This document shows positions 56,247 to 64,000 of a stretch of 64,000 nucleotides of DNA, piece by piece (the stretch's first letter is position 1; every line of letters starts with the position of its first letter). Location of the stretch: assembly GCA_965262175.1 (NCBI GenBank), contig CBDHES010000002.1:930001-994000 (forward strand), given 5' to 3'. The DNA is from CADEDH01 sp965262175. Lineage in GTDB: Bacteria; Actinomycetota; Acidimicrobiia; Acidimicrobiales; SZUA-35. Both the position numbers and the translations under genes were made by a program. The notes beneath the pieces were generated by a model, which worked only from the letters and a program-made list of their open reading frames with translations, had not been told where the DNA came from and searched no databases.

Positions 56247-56722
56247 GACGATCTCCGATCGAGCAGCGCCCGGTCGACCACCGGCGGCACCACCGATGAG
56301 ACGTCGCCGCCGGCGGCGCTGATCTCCCGGACGTATCGGGAGGAGACGAGGGCATCCGCCCCGATGCCGGGCACGAAGACCGTCGGGATGCCGCCGGAGA
56401 TGACGTTCATGTTGGCCTGGAGCATCTCGGCATCGAAGTCGGCCGAGCTGCGAACCCCCTTGACCAGGCACGTCGCCCCGTGGTCGGCGGCGGCGGCGGT
56501 GGCCAGCCCGGAGAACGACACCACCCGCACGTTGCCCAGGGACCCGGTCACCGCTTCGATCAGCTCGACCCGCTGGGCCGGGGTGAAGGTGCCCGACGGC
56601 TTCTCGGCGTTGAACCCGACCGCGACGATGACCTCCTCGAACAGGGCGGCAGCGACCTCGATCACCGCCACGTGTCCATTGTGAACGGGGTCGAACGAAC
56701 CCGGGTAGAGCGCCACGGCCAT
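56243..56722 (-). CDS. coaD: Phosphopantetheine adenylyltransferase
   Basis: CoaD makes dephospho-CoA from phosphopantetheine and ATP. The 159-residue product has ALYPGSFDPVHNGHVAVI with the HxGH motif, CLVKGVRSSADFDAEMLQAN, and SSRYVREISAAGGDVSSVVP. Length and motifs are normal. It starts at the ATG at 56722 and follows rsmD after about 50 bases, the usual pair. Confidence 0.96.
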   Translation of the reverse strand: MAVALYPGSFDPVHNGHVAVIEVAAALFEEVIVAVGFNAEKPSGTFTPAQRVELIEAVTGSLGNVRVVSFSGLATAAAADHGATCLVKGVRSSADFDAEMLQANMNVISGGIPTVFVPGIGADALVSSRYVREISAAGGDVSSVVPPVVDRALLDRRSS

Positions 56723-56771
56723 TGGGTCCAACCTAGCCGGCCCGGGTGGCCGGGAGGCAGGACCGTCCCGG

Positions 56772-57296
56772 TCAGCCGTCGACGCACCGCCGGGCGATGA
56801 GGATTCGGGAGCGGCCGTAGGTCCGCCGCCGAACCTCGACCCACGGCCGGCACAGCTCGATGTCGTGTTCGGCATGGGCGACCAACACCTCGGCCGGGAT
56901 CCGGGGCAGGAGCTCATCCCAGGCCCGGTCGGCGTAGGGCGGATCGCAGAACGCCAGATCGGCTGGCCCCAACCCGTCGAGCAGCGCCTCGACCGATCCG
57001 GTCAACACCGTTGCCCCGTCGGCGAGGTCGAGGGTCGCGAGGTTGGCCTCGATCGTGGCGACCGCCGTGCGGTCCCGCTCGACGAAGGTGACCCGCTCGG
57101 CCCCCCGACTCAGGCACTCGATGCCGAACGAGCCGCTCCCGGCGAACAGGTCGAGGACCGTGTCGCCGACCACCGCTCCCTGGCTGGCCAGCATGTTGAA
57201 GATCGATTCCTTGGCCCGGTCGGTGATCGGGCGGGTTCCCCTCCCCGGCGGAGCGGCCAGCTTTCGACCCCGGGCCGACCCGGCGATAACCCGCAT
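56772..57296 (-). CDS. rsmD: 16S rRNA (guanine966-N2)-methyltransferase RsmD
   Basis: RsmD methylates G966 of 16S rRNA using SAM. The 174-residue product has MRVIAGSARGRKLAAPPGRG, RPITDRAKESIFNML, the SAM motif DLFAGSGSFGIECLSRGA and the catalytic DPPYADRAW. I chose the ATG at 57296; a GTG three codons earlier is possible. It pairs with coaD. Confidence 0.93.
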   Translation of the reverse strand: MRVIAGSARGRKLAAPPGRGTRPITDRAKESIFNMLASQGAVVGDTVLDLFAGSGSFGIECLSRGAERVTFVERDRTAVATIEANLATLDLADGATVLTGSVEALLDGLGPADLAFCDPPYADRAWDELLPRIPAEVLVAHAEHDIELCRPWVEVRRRTYGRSRILIARRCVDG

Positions 57297-57442
57297 CTCG
57301 AACACGGTACCGGTCGGCCCCGACGACCACCGACCGTCGCCGACGGCTACGTTACGTCTGGTCGTTGGGTACGACCAGACGGAGGGTGGGCGCCACCTGA
57401 GGGAACGCGCCCCGGCGCCGTCGCAGCATGGGAGGGAGCGAG

Positions 57443-58600
57443 ATGAGCAAGTGGTGGCACGTGGGCCGGATGATGACGGCCGCGGCGGTGGCGGCGATCG
57501 TCGCCACCGGATGTGGCGGGGAGGCTGACGAACCGGAGATCGTCGTGGTGGACGTCGACCCGGCAGAGGGCGCCGATGCCGATGCCGACGCCGCGGCGGC
57601 GACGGACGGCGAGGAGGCCGCCGGTGGGACGACCGACGAGGCCGAGGCGAGCGCCACCGACACCGACACCGACACGGCGGAGGCGACCTCCGAAACGCCG
57701 ACCGGGGCCGATCCCGCCCCCGGCGGCGCGACCGGCGACCAGGAGGTGGCGACCGCCATCACCCTCACCAGCGCCCGCAACGAGATGAACCTCCAACCCG
57801 ACGACCAGGAGTGGGGGCTGCTGTTCGTCGACGGCGCCCGCACCGACCGCGCCTACGGCGATCTGGCTCCCGGCTCGGGAGCGAAGCTGCTGATCGTGGA
57901 CGTGTCGATCCATCCGGTCGACGGCGGCAACCTCTTCGACGAGGCGTTCCGGGTCCATGTCGGCGACACGACGATCTCACCGGCGATCCGCATCAACACG
58001 ACGCTGTCGCTCGGACAGGTCTTCAACGACGTGGTCGTGTTCGAGATCCCGGCCGACGCCACCACGGTGACCTTCGAGGGTGGGCTCCCCGAATCACAGG
58101 GCCCGGCCCGCCGGGCGACCTACGAGCTGGCGCTCGAGCCGGGCCAGCCCGAGATGGTGACCATGGACGATGCAGCGGTCGAAGCGACGACGACGGCGAT
58201 CGAGTTGATCAGCCCCGATGCAGCCTTCAACCTCCAACCCGACGATGCCGAGTGGGGCACGCTGGAGATCGTCTCGGTGACCTCGACCCTTCAGACCTTC
58301 GACGCCACCGCCTCGTCCGACACCCGGCTGATCGTCGTCGAGTTCGCGATGACGGTCGGTCGGGGCGGCAACTTCTTCGACGAGGCGTTCCGGATGCAGG
58401 TCGATGGCGAGTGGTACGACCCGGTCACCCAGCTCAACACCACCGTCGACGAGGGCGAGGTGGTGAACGGTACGATGACCTTCGACGTGCCCCGGACCGG
58501 CGACCCCGTCGTGTTGGAGGCCGGCTTCCCCTCGGTCGTCGCCGACTTCGACTGGCCGTGGGACCTCCGCACCGCCACCTTCGAGATCACCTTCGGGTGA
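57443..58600 (+). CDS. Lipoprotein with two tandem beta-domains (DUF4352-like), unknown function
   Basis: This 385-residue protein has a lipoprotein signal (MSKWWHVGRMMTAAAVAAIV) with Cys24 at ATGC, and a long Asp/Ala/Thr-rich linker. Two similar domains follow, at about 95-235 and 247-385. Both contain NLQPDD(Q/A)EWG near the start, GG-N-(L/F)FDEAFR in the middle and a hydrophobic strand ending in T(Y/F)E(L/I). The pair is an internal duplication. Such domains resemble Telo/DUF4352 folds found on actinobacterial cell surfaces. The ATG at 57443 has GGAGGGAG upstream. It is divergent from rsmD. No specific role can be given. Confidence 0.75.
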   Translation: MSKWWHVGRMMTAAAVAAIVATGCGGEADEPEIVVVDVDPAEGADADADAAAATDGEEAAGGTTDEAEASATDTDTDTAEATSETPTGADPAPGGATGDQEVATAITLTSARNEMNLQPDDQEWGLLFVDGARTDRAYGDLAPGSGAKLLIVDVSIHPVDGGNLFDEAFRVHVGDTTISPAIRINTTLSLGQVFNDVVVFEIPADATTVTFEGGLPESQGPARRATYELALEPGQPEMVTMDDAAVEATTTAIELISPDAAFNLQPDDAEWGTLEIVSVTSTLQTFDATASSDTRLIVVEFAMTVGRGGNFFDEAFRMQVDGEWYDPVTQLNTTVDEGEVVNGTMTFDVPRTGDPVVLEAGFPSVVADFDWPWDLRTATFEITFG

Positions 58601-58621
58601 TGGGAGGACCAGTCCCGAGCG

Positions 58622-58795
58622 ATGGCGATCCCCGACCCCGAGATCACCTGCGTCGACTGCGGCGGGGCCTGCTTCCCCCTCGGCTGGCGACCCTCCGACG
58701 GTGAGGTTCCCGACGGGACGGTGATCCCCTACCGGTGCCGGGACTGCCTCGACCGGTGGGACATCGTGGTCGGGGTCGAAGACGACGACTGGTGA
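58622..58795 (+). CDS. 57-residue double-CxxC mini-protein
   Basis: This small frame has ATG 58622, a good protein-like sequence and a stop at 58795. The product has DPEITCVDCGGACFPLGWRP and PYRCRDCLDRWDIVVGVEDD. Two CxxC pairs (plus one extra Cys) suggest a zinc ribbon, similar to many small actinobacterial proteins. It is 21 bases downstream of the lipoprotein gene and in the same direction, so it may be co-transcribed. The family is not recognised. Confidence 0.65.
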   Translation: MAIPDPEITCVDCGGACFPLGWRPSDGEVPDGTVIPYRCRDCLDRWDIVVGVEDDDW

Positions 58796-58861
58796 CCATC
58801 CCGGCGCCGGTGCCCGGCCTTCTTGGGGCCCGGCCGGCGGGCTGAGCTACGGTCGGCGCCC

Positions 58862-59632
58862 ATGGAGCTACGACTGGATGGAAAGGTCGCCCTCGTGACC
58901 GGAGGGTCGGCCGGGATCGGCATGGGTATCGCCAAGGCGTTCGCCGATGCCGGGGCGTCGGTGATGATCACCTCCCGCAAGGCCGACAAGTGTGAAGAGG
59001 CGGTGGCCGAGATCGGCGGCGATGTCGACTGGCGGGTCAGCCACGTCGGGGACCCGGAGCAGGGGGAAGCCTGCATCGACGCCACCATCGAGCGGTTCGG
59101 CGCCCTCGACATCCTGGTGAACAACGCCGCCACCAACCCCCACGCCGGTCAGGTGATCGACGTCGAGCTGTCGAAGCTCGACAAGACCTACGAGGTCAAC
59201 CTCCGGGGCCCGTTGGCCTGGACGCAGCTGGCGTGGGAGAAGTGGATGAAGGAGCACGGCGGGAGCGTGATCAACGTCGTGTCGGTCGGCGCCTACAAGA
59301 CCAGCCGGGACCTCGGGGTCTACGGCATGTTCAAGTCGGCGTTCGTCTACCTGACCGAGCAGCTGGCGGCGGAGATGGGCCCGGGCGTGCGGGTCAACGC
59401 CATCGCCCCGTCGGTGGTGCGGACCAAGTTCGCTCAGATCCTCTGGGAGGGCGAGCGAGGGGCCGCCGTCGCCGACCGCCTCCCCCTCAAGCGCCTGGGC
59501 GAGCCGGCCGACGTCGGCGAGTGCGCCCTGTGGCTGGCCGCCGGTGCGAACTGGGTGACCGGCCACACCGTCATCCTCGACGGCGGGAGCCTGGTTCAGC
59601 TCGATCCGATGCCGGCCGAGCTCGCCGAGTAG
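58862..59632 (+). CDS. Short-chain dehydrogenase/reductase
   Basis: This 256-residue classical SDR begins LDGKVALVTGGSAGIGMGIA with TGxxxGxG, then DILVNNAATNP. The active site has Ser in INVVSVGAYK and YxxxK in YGMFKSA. It ends with GANWVTGHTVILDGGS. All catalytic residues are present, and NAD(P) preference is not clear. The substrate is unknown. The start is the ATG at 58862. Confidence 0.92.
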   Translation: MELRLDGKVALVTGGSAGIGMGIAKAFADAGASVMITSRKADKCEEAVAEIGGDVDWRVSHVGDPEQGEACIDATIERFGALDILVNNAATNPHAGQVIDVELSKLDKTYEVNLRGPLAWTQLAWEKWMKEHGGSVINVVSVGAYKTSRDLGVYGMFKSAFVYLTEQLAAEMGPGVRVNAIAPSVVRTKFAQILWEGERGAAVADRLPLKRLGEPADVGECALWLAAGANWVTGHTVILDGGSLVQLDPMPAELAE

Positions 59633-59650
59633 CTCCGGCCCCCGCCGAGG

Positions 59651-60331
59651 ATGACCGACCCGCCCCCCGGCCGCCCCCCGGTGGTCGACGCCGCCACCTG
59701 GCGCCGGGAGTTGGCCGAGCTCCGGGCGGCGGAGAAGGCCCACACCCATCGAGGTGACGAGCTGGCCGCTCGACGCCGTCGTCTGCCGATGGTCGAGATC
59801 ACGACCGACTACCGGCTGAGGGGCCTCGACGGTCCCGTCGGGCTGCTCGATCTGTTCGCCGGACGGAGCCAGCTGCTGGTCTACCACTTCATGTTCGGAC
59901 CCGACTGGGACGCCGGCTGCCCCGGGTGCTCATGGGTGGTCGACGCCATGCCACACCGGGCCCACCTCCACGCCCGCGACACCTCGCTGGTCGCCGTCTC
60001 CCGCGCCGAGCTCGACACCCTGGAGCGGTACCGCACCAGGATGGGATGGGACATCGAGTGGTACTCGTCGGCCGGGACCACCTTCAACGACGACATGGGG
60101 GCCACGGTCGATGGCGAGGAGCATCATGGACTGAGCGCGTTCCTCCGCGTCGATGATGCGATCTTCCGGACGTACCACACGACGGACCGCGGCATCGAGC
60201 ATCTGGGCAGCCACTGGACCTACCTCGACCTCACCCCCTACGGCCGGCGGGAGAGCTGGGAGCAGTCACCACCCGGCTGGCCCCAGGAGGATCCCTACGG
60301 CTGGACCCGCCGCCACGACGAATACTGCTAG
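59651..60331 (+). CDS. DUF899 thioredoxin-like protein
   Basis: This 226-residue member of the DUF899 family has LRAAEKAHTHRGDELAARRR near the start, then YHFMFGPDWDAGCPGCSWVV with a CxxC, and the family end DLTPYGRRESWEQSPPGWPQ. DUF899 proteins have a thioredoxin-like fold; function is not defined. The ATG at 59651 follows the SDR by 18 bases. It overlaps recG by four bases at a shared CTAG. Confidence 0.88.
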   Translation: MTDPPPGRPPVVDAATWRRELAELRAAEKAHTHRGDELAARRRRLPMVEITTDYRLRGLDGPVGLLDLFAGRSQLLVYHFMFGPDWDAGCPGCSWVVDAMPHRAHLHARDTSLVAVSRAELDTLERYRTRMGWDIEWYSSAGTTFNDDMGATVDGEEHHGLSAFLRVDDAIFRTYHTTDRGIEHLGSHWTYLDLTPYGRRESWEQSPPGWPQEDPYGWTRRHDEYC

Positions 60332-62523
60332 CCCTTGAGGAGGAACTCGGCGTCGGCCTCGTCGAGAACAAGCTCCAGCTCGGCCGCCAGCCCAGGATGC
60401 CGGCCGAGCTGGGGATCGGCGTCGAGCAGCTCGATGGCGTCGCGGCGGGCGTCGGCCACGACGGCCTTGTCGCGAGCCAACGACGCCAGCTTCAGGTCGT
60501 TGCGCCCCTTCTGCCGCTCGCCGAGGATCGTCCCCTCGCCCCGCAGCTCGAGGTCGATCTCGGCCAGCTCGAACCCGTCGGTGCTGGCCACCAGCGCCTC
60601 CATGCGGGCCTCTCCGTCGGCCGTCGTCGCCTCGCCGACCAGCCAGCATGTCGAGGCGTGGGCCCCTCGGCCGACCCGACCCCGCAGCTGGTGGAGCTGG
60701 GCGATGCCGAACCGGTCGGCGTCGAGGATGACCATCACGGTGGCGTTGGGGACGTCGACCCCGACCTCGATCACCGTGGTGGCGACCAGTACATCGAGCG
60801 AGCCGGCCCGGAACACCTCCATCGTTCGATCCTTCTCAGCCGGGGTCAGCCGGCCGTGGAGCAGCCCTAGCCGCCGACCGGCCAGCTCCACCGACGACAA
60901 CCGCTCGAAGGTCGCCTCGGCCGACGCCACCTCCAGCTTCTCGGAGGCATCGATCAGGGGGCAGACGACGTAGGCCTGGCGGCCGGCGTCGAGCTGGTCG
61001 CCGATCTCGCTCCACATCGCCTCCAGATCGGCCACCGCGTCCAGTTCACCAGGCGGCGTGTCGAGCGACCCCGACGCCCGGACCCACCGGGTCAGGATCG
61101 GGGTACGCCCCGGCGGTAGCTCATCGAGGACCGAGACGTCGAGGTCGCCGTAGACCGTCATCGCCGCCGTCCGGGGAATCGGCGTGGCGGTCATCACCAG
61201 CACGTCGGGCGACTCCTCCCCGTAGCCCTGGCTTCGTAGCGCCGCCCGCTGCTCGACACCGAACCGGTGCTGCTCGTCGATCACCGCCACCCCGAGGGAG
61301 CCGAACGTCACCGACTCCTGGATCAGGGCGTGGGTACCGATGGCGATGTCGATCGCCCCGGTCACCAGGTCGGCCAGGATCCGCTTCCGGTCGGCGGCCC
61401 CGATCCGATTGGTCAACAGCTCGACCCGGAGGGGCCGATCGGCGAACAGCGAGGAGTCGTCGGTCACCGTCAGCCCCTCGACCAGGGACCGGATCCCGGC
61501 GTAGTGCTGCTCGGCCAGCACCTCGGTCGGGGCCATCAGGGCCGCCTGATGGCCCCCGTCGACGGCCCGGAGCATCGTCGCCACCGCCACCAGCGTCTTG
61601 CCGGCGCCGACGTCACCCTGGAGCAGCCGGTGCATCGGGATGGGTCGGGCCAGGTCGACCTCGATGTCGGCGATCGCTCGACGCTGGGCCCCGGTCAACT
61701 CGAACGGCAGGCGCTCGGCGAACCCCTCGGCGAGGGGACCCCCGAGCCGGTGGGCGATGCCGACCTCGGTCCGCTCGATCGCCCGTTTCCGGAGGACGAG
61801 CGCCAGCTGGAGCCGGAAGAGCTCGTCGAACACCAGCCGCCGCCGGGCGTCGGACACCTCGGCCATCGACTCCGGCTGGTGGATGGCGACCAGGGCCCGC
61901 TCCCGGTCGATGAAGCCGTGCCGGGCGACGATCCCGGCCGGTACCGGATCGAGAATGCCCCGAGCCTTGGGGCCGATCGCCGTGCGCCGCAGCGCCTCGG
62001 CCACCCACTCCGAGAGATCCCAGGTATGGATGCCGCTCTTCTCCGACTGGGCGTAGATCGGGACGATCTTGCCCGTCTTGTCGCCGACGAGGTCGACGAC
62101 GGGATTGGTCATCTGCCGCTGCCCCCGGTAGAGCTCGACCTTGCCGTAGATCATCGCTCCCCGACCGGCGGTCAGCTGGCGCTCCCGCCAGCCCTGGTTG
62201 AAGAACGTGAGCCGCAGCGATCCGCTCGGATCGCTCACCGTCGACGTCACCATCACCCGGCCGCCCCGGACCCGGCGGGACGACGTGCGCTCGACGGTGA
62301 CGAAGACGCTGGCCTCGTCGCCCTCGACCAGCTCGGCGATCCGGGCCTCCTTGGTCCGATCGAGGTACCGGCGGGGGTAGTGGGTCAGGAGATCGAGGAG
62401 GTTGTGGATCTCGACGGTGGCGAGCCCGGCCGCCTTCTTGGCGCCGACCCCGTTGAGCCGTTCCACGTCGATCGCCGCCAGCCCCTCGAGGGAGAACGGG
62501 GAGTCCCCAGAACCGTCCGACAT
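60328..62523 (-). CDS. recG: ATP-dependent DNA helicase RecG
   Basis: RecG reverses stalled forks and migrates Holliday junctions. The 731-residue product has the wedge domain (KEARIAELVEGDEASVFVTV, about 60-160) and helicase motifs I LLQGDVGAGKTLVAVA, II IDEQHRFGVEQR, III MTATPIPRTAAMT and VI QLHQLRGRVGRG. The ATG at 62523 starts MSDGSGDSPFSLEGLAAI. A hairpin leader lies upstream. It is convergent with DUF899. Confidence 0.95.
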   Translation of the reverse strand: MSDGSGDSPFSLEGLAAIDVERLNGVGAKKAAGLATVEIHNLLDLLTHYPRRYLDRTKEARIAELVEGDEASVFVTVERTSSRRVRGGRVMVTSTVSDPSGSLRLTFFNQGWRERQLTAGRGAMIYGKVELYRGQRQMTNPVVDLVGDKTGKIVPIYAQSEKSGIHTWDLSEWVAEALRRTAIGPKARGILDPVPAGIVARHGFIDRERALVAIHQPESMAEVSDARRRLVFDELFRLQLALVLRKRAIERTEVGIAHRLGGPLAEGFAERLPFELTGAQRRAIADIEVDLARPIPMHRLLQGDVGAGKTLVAVATMLRAVDGGHQAALMAPTEVLAEQHYAGIRSLVEGLTVTDDSSLFADRPLRVELLTNRIGAADRKRILADLVTGAIDIAIGTHALIQESVTFGSLGVAVIDEQHRFGVEQRAALRSQGYGEESPDVLVMTATPIPRTAAMTVYGDLDVSVLDELPPGRTPILTRWVRASGSLDTPPGELDAVADLEAMWSEIGDQLDAGRQAYVVCPLIDASEKLEVASAEATFERLSSVELAGRRLGLLHGRLTPAEKDRTMEVFRAGSLDVLVATTVIEVGVDVPNATVMVILDADRFGIAQLHQLRGRVGRGAHASTCWLVGEATTADGEARMEALVASTDGFELAEIDLELRGEGTILGERQKGRNDLKLASLARDKAVVADARRDAIELLDADPQLGRHPGLAAELELVLDEADAEFLLKG

Positions 62524-62605
62524 CGCCCGAATGGTAGGAGACCGCACCACCATCGGCTCGGAGCCCACTACCGTCACGGCCGGGCTCGACCGTCGAGTCC
62601 AGGAC

Positions 62606-62629
62606 ATCGACCCAGTGAGCTGGGTCGAT
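62606..62629. promoter_or_regulatory. 10-bp stem-loop in the recG upstream region
   Basis: ATCGACCCAG and CTGGGTCGAT flank a TGAG loop. The right half extends to the 20-bp motif GAGCTGGGTCGATGCACCCA (62617-62636), nearly identical to 31110-31129. It is about 85 bases upstream of recG. It could be a terminator, operator or RNA element. Confidence 0.4.
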
Positions 62630-62762
62630 GCACCCACTGAGACATAGGCCACACCGATAGGGGTATTCGCAGTGGTGATACCTGGGGCCCTGCCCTTCAC
62701 CCGCGGCGATGGATGAAGTAGCGTTTACCCCCAATTCACTTGGCCGGAGAGGGTTCGGTTCC

Positions 62763-62999
62763 GTGCAAGGCGTTGTCAAGCTCTATGACCCCATCACCCG
62801 GGACGGCGTCATCATCACCGACGTCGGCTTGGCCGAGTACGACCTCGCTCCCGGAGCGCTGGAAGGCTCGGTCTTCCGCATGCTCCGACCCGGCCAACGA
62901 GTCGTCTTCGACCTCGACGACTCGAACAGGGCGACGAGCCTTCGTCTCGGCTCGGAGGTCGACATGGGCACACCGGCCTGGCTCGCTGAGGAGAGCTGA
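62763..62999 (+). CDS. Cold-shock-domain-like small protein
   Basis: The 78-residue product starts VQGVVKLYDPITRDGVIITD and continues DLAPGALEGSVFRMLRPGQR, VVFDLDDSNRATSLRLGSEV. It resembles the cold-shock five-stranded barrel, but the RNP1 and RNP2 aromatic motifs are poorly matched, so I call it CSD-like. The GTG at 62763 begins at the domain; an ATG at 62709 is an alternative. It precedes pckG by 46 bases on the same strand. Confidence 0.7.
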   Translation: MQGVVKLYDPITRDGVIITDVGLAEYDLAPGALEGSVFRMLRPGQRVVFDLDDSNRATSLRLGSEVDMGTPAWLAEES

Positions 63000-63045
63000 C
63001 CCGTGCCCACCCCCTAGCACACCCACCGACAACGGAGTCGTTCCC

Positions 63046-64000
63046 ATGACCACCACCGCACCGACCACCAACACCAAGTTGCTCAACTGGGTGAGCGAGT
63101 GGGCAGAGATTCTCGAACCGGACACGATCTACTGGTGCGATGGGTCCGAAGAGGAGTACGACCGGCTCACCGCTGAGCTGGTCGCCGGCGGCACGTTCTC
63201 CAAGCTGAACGAGGACAAGCTTCCCAACAGCTACCTGGCGCTGTCCGATCCGGCCGACGTGGCCCGGGTCGAGGAGCGGACCTTCATCTGCTCGGCGGAC
63301 GAGGCGGCTGCCGGACCGACCAACAACTGGCGGGACCCGGCCGAGATGCGGGAAGAGATGACGGCGCTGTTCCGGGGCTCGATGCGGGGCCGCACGATGT
63401 ACGTCGTCCCGTTCTCGATGGGCCCCCTCGGCTCGCCCATCGCCCACATCGGCGTCCAGCTGACCGACTCGGCCTACGTGGCGGCCAGCATGCGGATCAT
63501 GACCCGCATGGGCCAGGGTGCCCTCGAAGTGCTCGGCGATGGCGACTGGGTGCCCTGCGTGCACTCGGTCGGGTACCCGCTGGCCGACGGCCGACCCGAT
63601 GTGCCGTGGCCGTGCGACGGCGAGAACAAGTACATCGTCCACTTCCCCGAGACCTCCGAGATCTGGAGCTACGGCTCGGGCTACGGCGGCAACGCCCTGC
63701 TCGGCAAGAAGTGCTTCGCCCTCCGCATCGCCTCGACCATGGCCCGCGACGACGGGTGGCTGGCCGAGCACATGCTGATCGTCGGGATCACCCCGCCCAA
63801 CGGTGAGAAGAAGTACGTGGCGGCGGCCTTCCCGTCGGCCTGCGGCAAGACCAACATGGCGATGCTCATCCCGACGCTCCCCGGCTGGAAGGTCGAGACC
63901 GTCGGCGACGACATCGCGTGGATGAAGTTCGGCGACGACGGCCGGCTGTACGCCATCAACCCCGAAGCCGGGTTCTTCGGCGTGGCACCGGGCACGTCGG
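63046..64000 (+). CDS. pckG: Phosphoenolpyruvate carboxykinase (GTP), 5' part
   Basis: GTP-PEPCK interconverts oxaloacetate and PEP at the start of gluconeogenesis. The visible 318 residues include LLNWVSEWAEILEPDTIYWC, PTNNWRDPAEMREEM, RTMYVVPFSMGPLGSP, GSGYGGNALLGKKCFALRIA and the P-loop-like FPSACGKTNMAM, ending in the start of the GFFGVAPGTS motif. The 3' half is outside the window. The ATG at 63046 gives MTTTAPTTNTKLL. The GTP-type enzyme is typical of actinobacteria. Confidence 0.95.
   Translation, partial: MTTTAPTTNTKLLNWVSEWAEILEPDTIYWCDGSEEEYDRLTAELVAGGTFSKLNEDKLPNSYLALSDPADVARVEERTFICSADEAAAGPTNNWRDPAEMREEMTALFRGSMRGRTMYVVPFSMGPLGSPIAHIGVQLTDSAYVAASMRIMTRMGQGALEVLGDGDWVPCVHSVGYPLADGRPDVPWPCDGENKYIVHFPETSEIWSYGSGYGGNALLGKKCFALRIASTMARDDGWLAEHMLIVGITPPNGEKKYVAAAFPSACGKTNMAMLIPTLPGWKVETVGDDIAWMKFGDDGRLYAINPEAGFFGVAPGTS

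Overview
The window is about 64 kb of very GC-rich DNA with dense, mostly co-directional genes. Several traits point to an actinobacterium: the order whiG-type sigma factor, M23 protein, rpsB, tsf, pyrH, frr, cdsA, dxr, rseP, ispG; a DUF2469 gene; the small zinc-ribbon protein usually named 'ATP/GTP-binding protein' in Actinomycetota; a PPOX/F420-type flavin-reductase-like protein; and GTP-dependent PEP carboxykinase. An uncultured or marine Acidimicrobiia-like lineage fits best, but that is inference from gene order and composition; no rRNA is present.

Layout. 1-6.1 kb (minus): translation and transcription-factor operon rbfA, DUF503, infB, ylxR, nusA, rimP. 6.4-20.5 kb: one short plus-strand gene, then a long minus-strand block with isoprenoid genes (ispG, dxr), an M50 protease, cdsA, frr, pyrH, tsf, rpsB, a degenerate M23 protein, a WhiG/FliA sigma factor, dprA and comM. 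20.5-23 kb: a cytochrome c lipoprotein with a tandem repeat at its 3' end, two tiny translationally coupled genes, an ArsC-family gene with an in-frame TGA at the catalytic Cys position, and an esterase. 23-29 kb (minus): yraN, DUF2469, rplS, trmD, rimM, khpA, rpsP, ffh, ftsY. 29-35 kb: nucleotide-sugar epimerase, HtrA-like protease, two-component system, alpha/beta hydrolase lacking its Ser. 35-39 kb (plus): MoxR, DUF58, VWA. 39-42.5 kb (minus): smc. 42.6-45.6 kb: limonene-epoxide-hydrolase-like protein, CaiB-type CoA transferase, FAD monooxygenase. 45.7-50.7 kb (plus): complete Opp/Dpp/Nik-type ABC importer with fused ATPases. 50.7-57.3 kb (minus): PPOX protein, divergent Fpg, rnc, acpP, plsX, rpmF, DUF177, DivIVA-like, coaD, rsmD, with one plus-strand gene inserted. 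57.4-64 kb: duplicated-domain lipoprotein, CxxC mini-protein, SDR, DUF899, recG (minus), CSD-like protein, 5' part of pckG.

The most unusual item is the ArsC-like gene at 21574. Its catalytic Cys codon is TGA, followed at the right distance by a hairpin that fits a bacterial SECIS element, so it is probably a selenoprotein that ordinary gene calling would truncate. Other points: two essential genes (infB, smc) each appear to lack one base; several homologues have lost catalytic residues (M23, Fpg, alpha/beta hydrolase); and many housekeeping proteins carry long low-complexity extensions.
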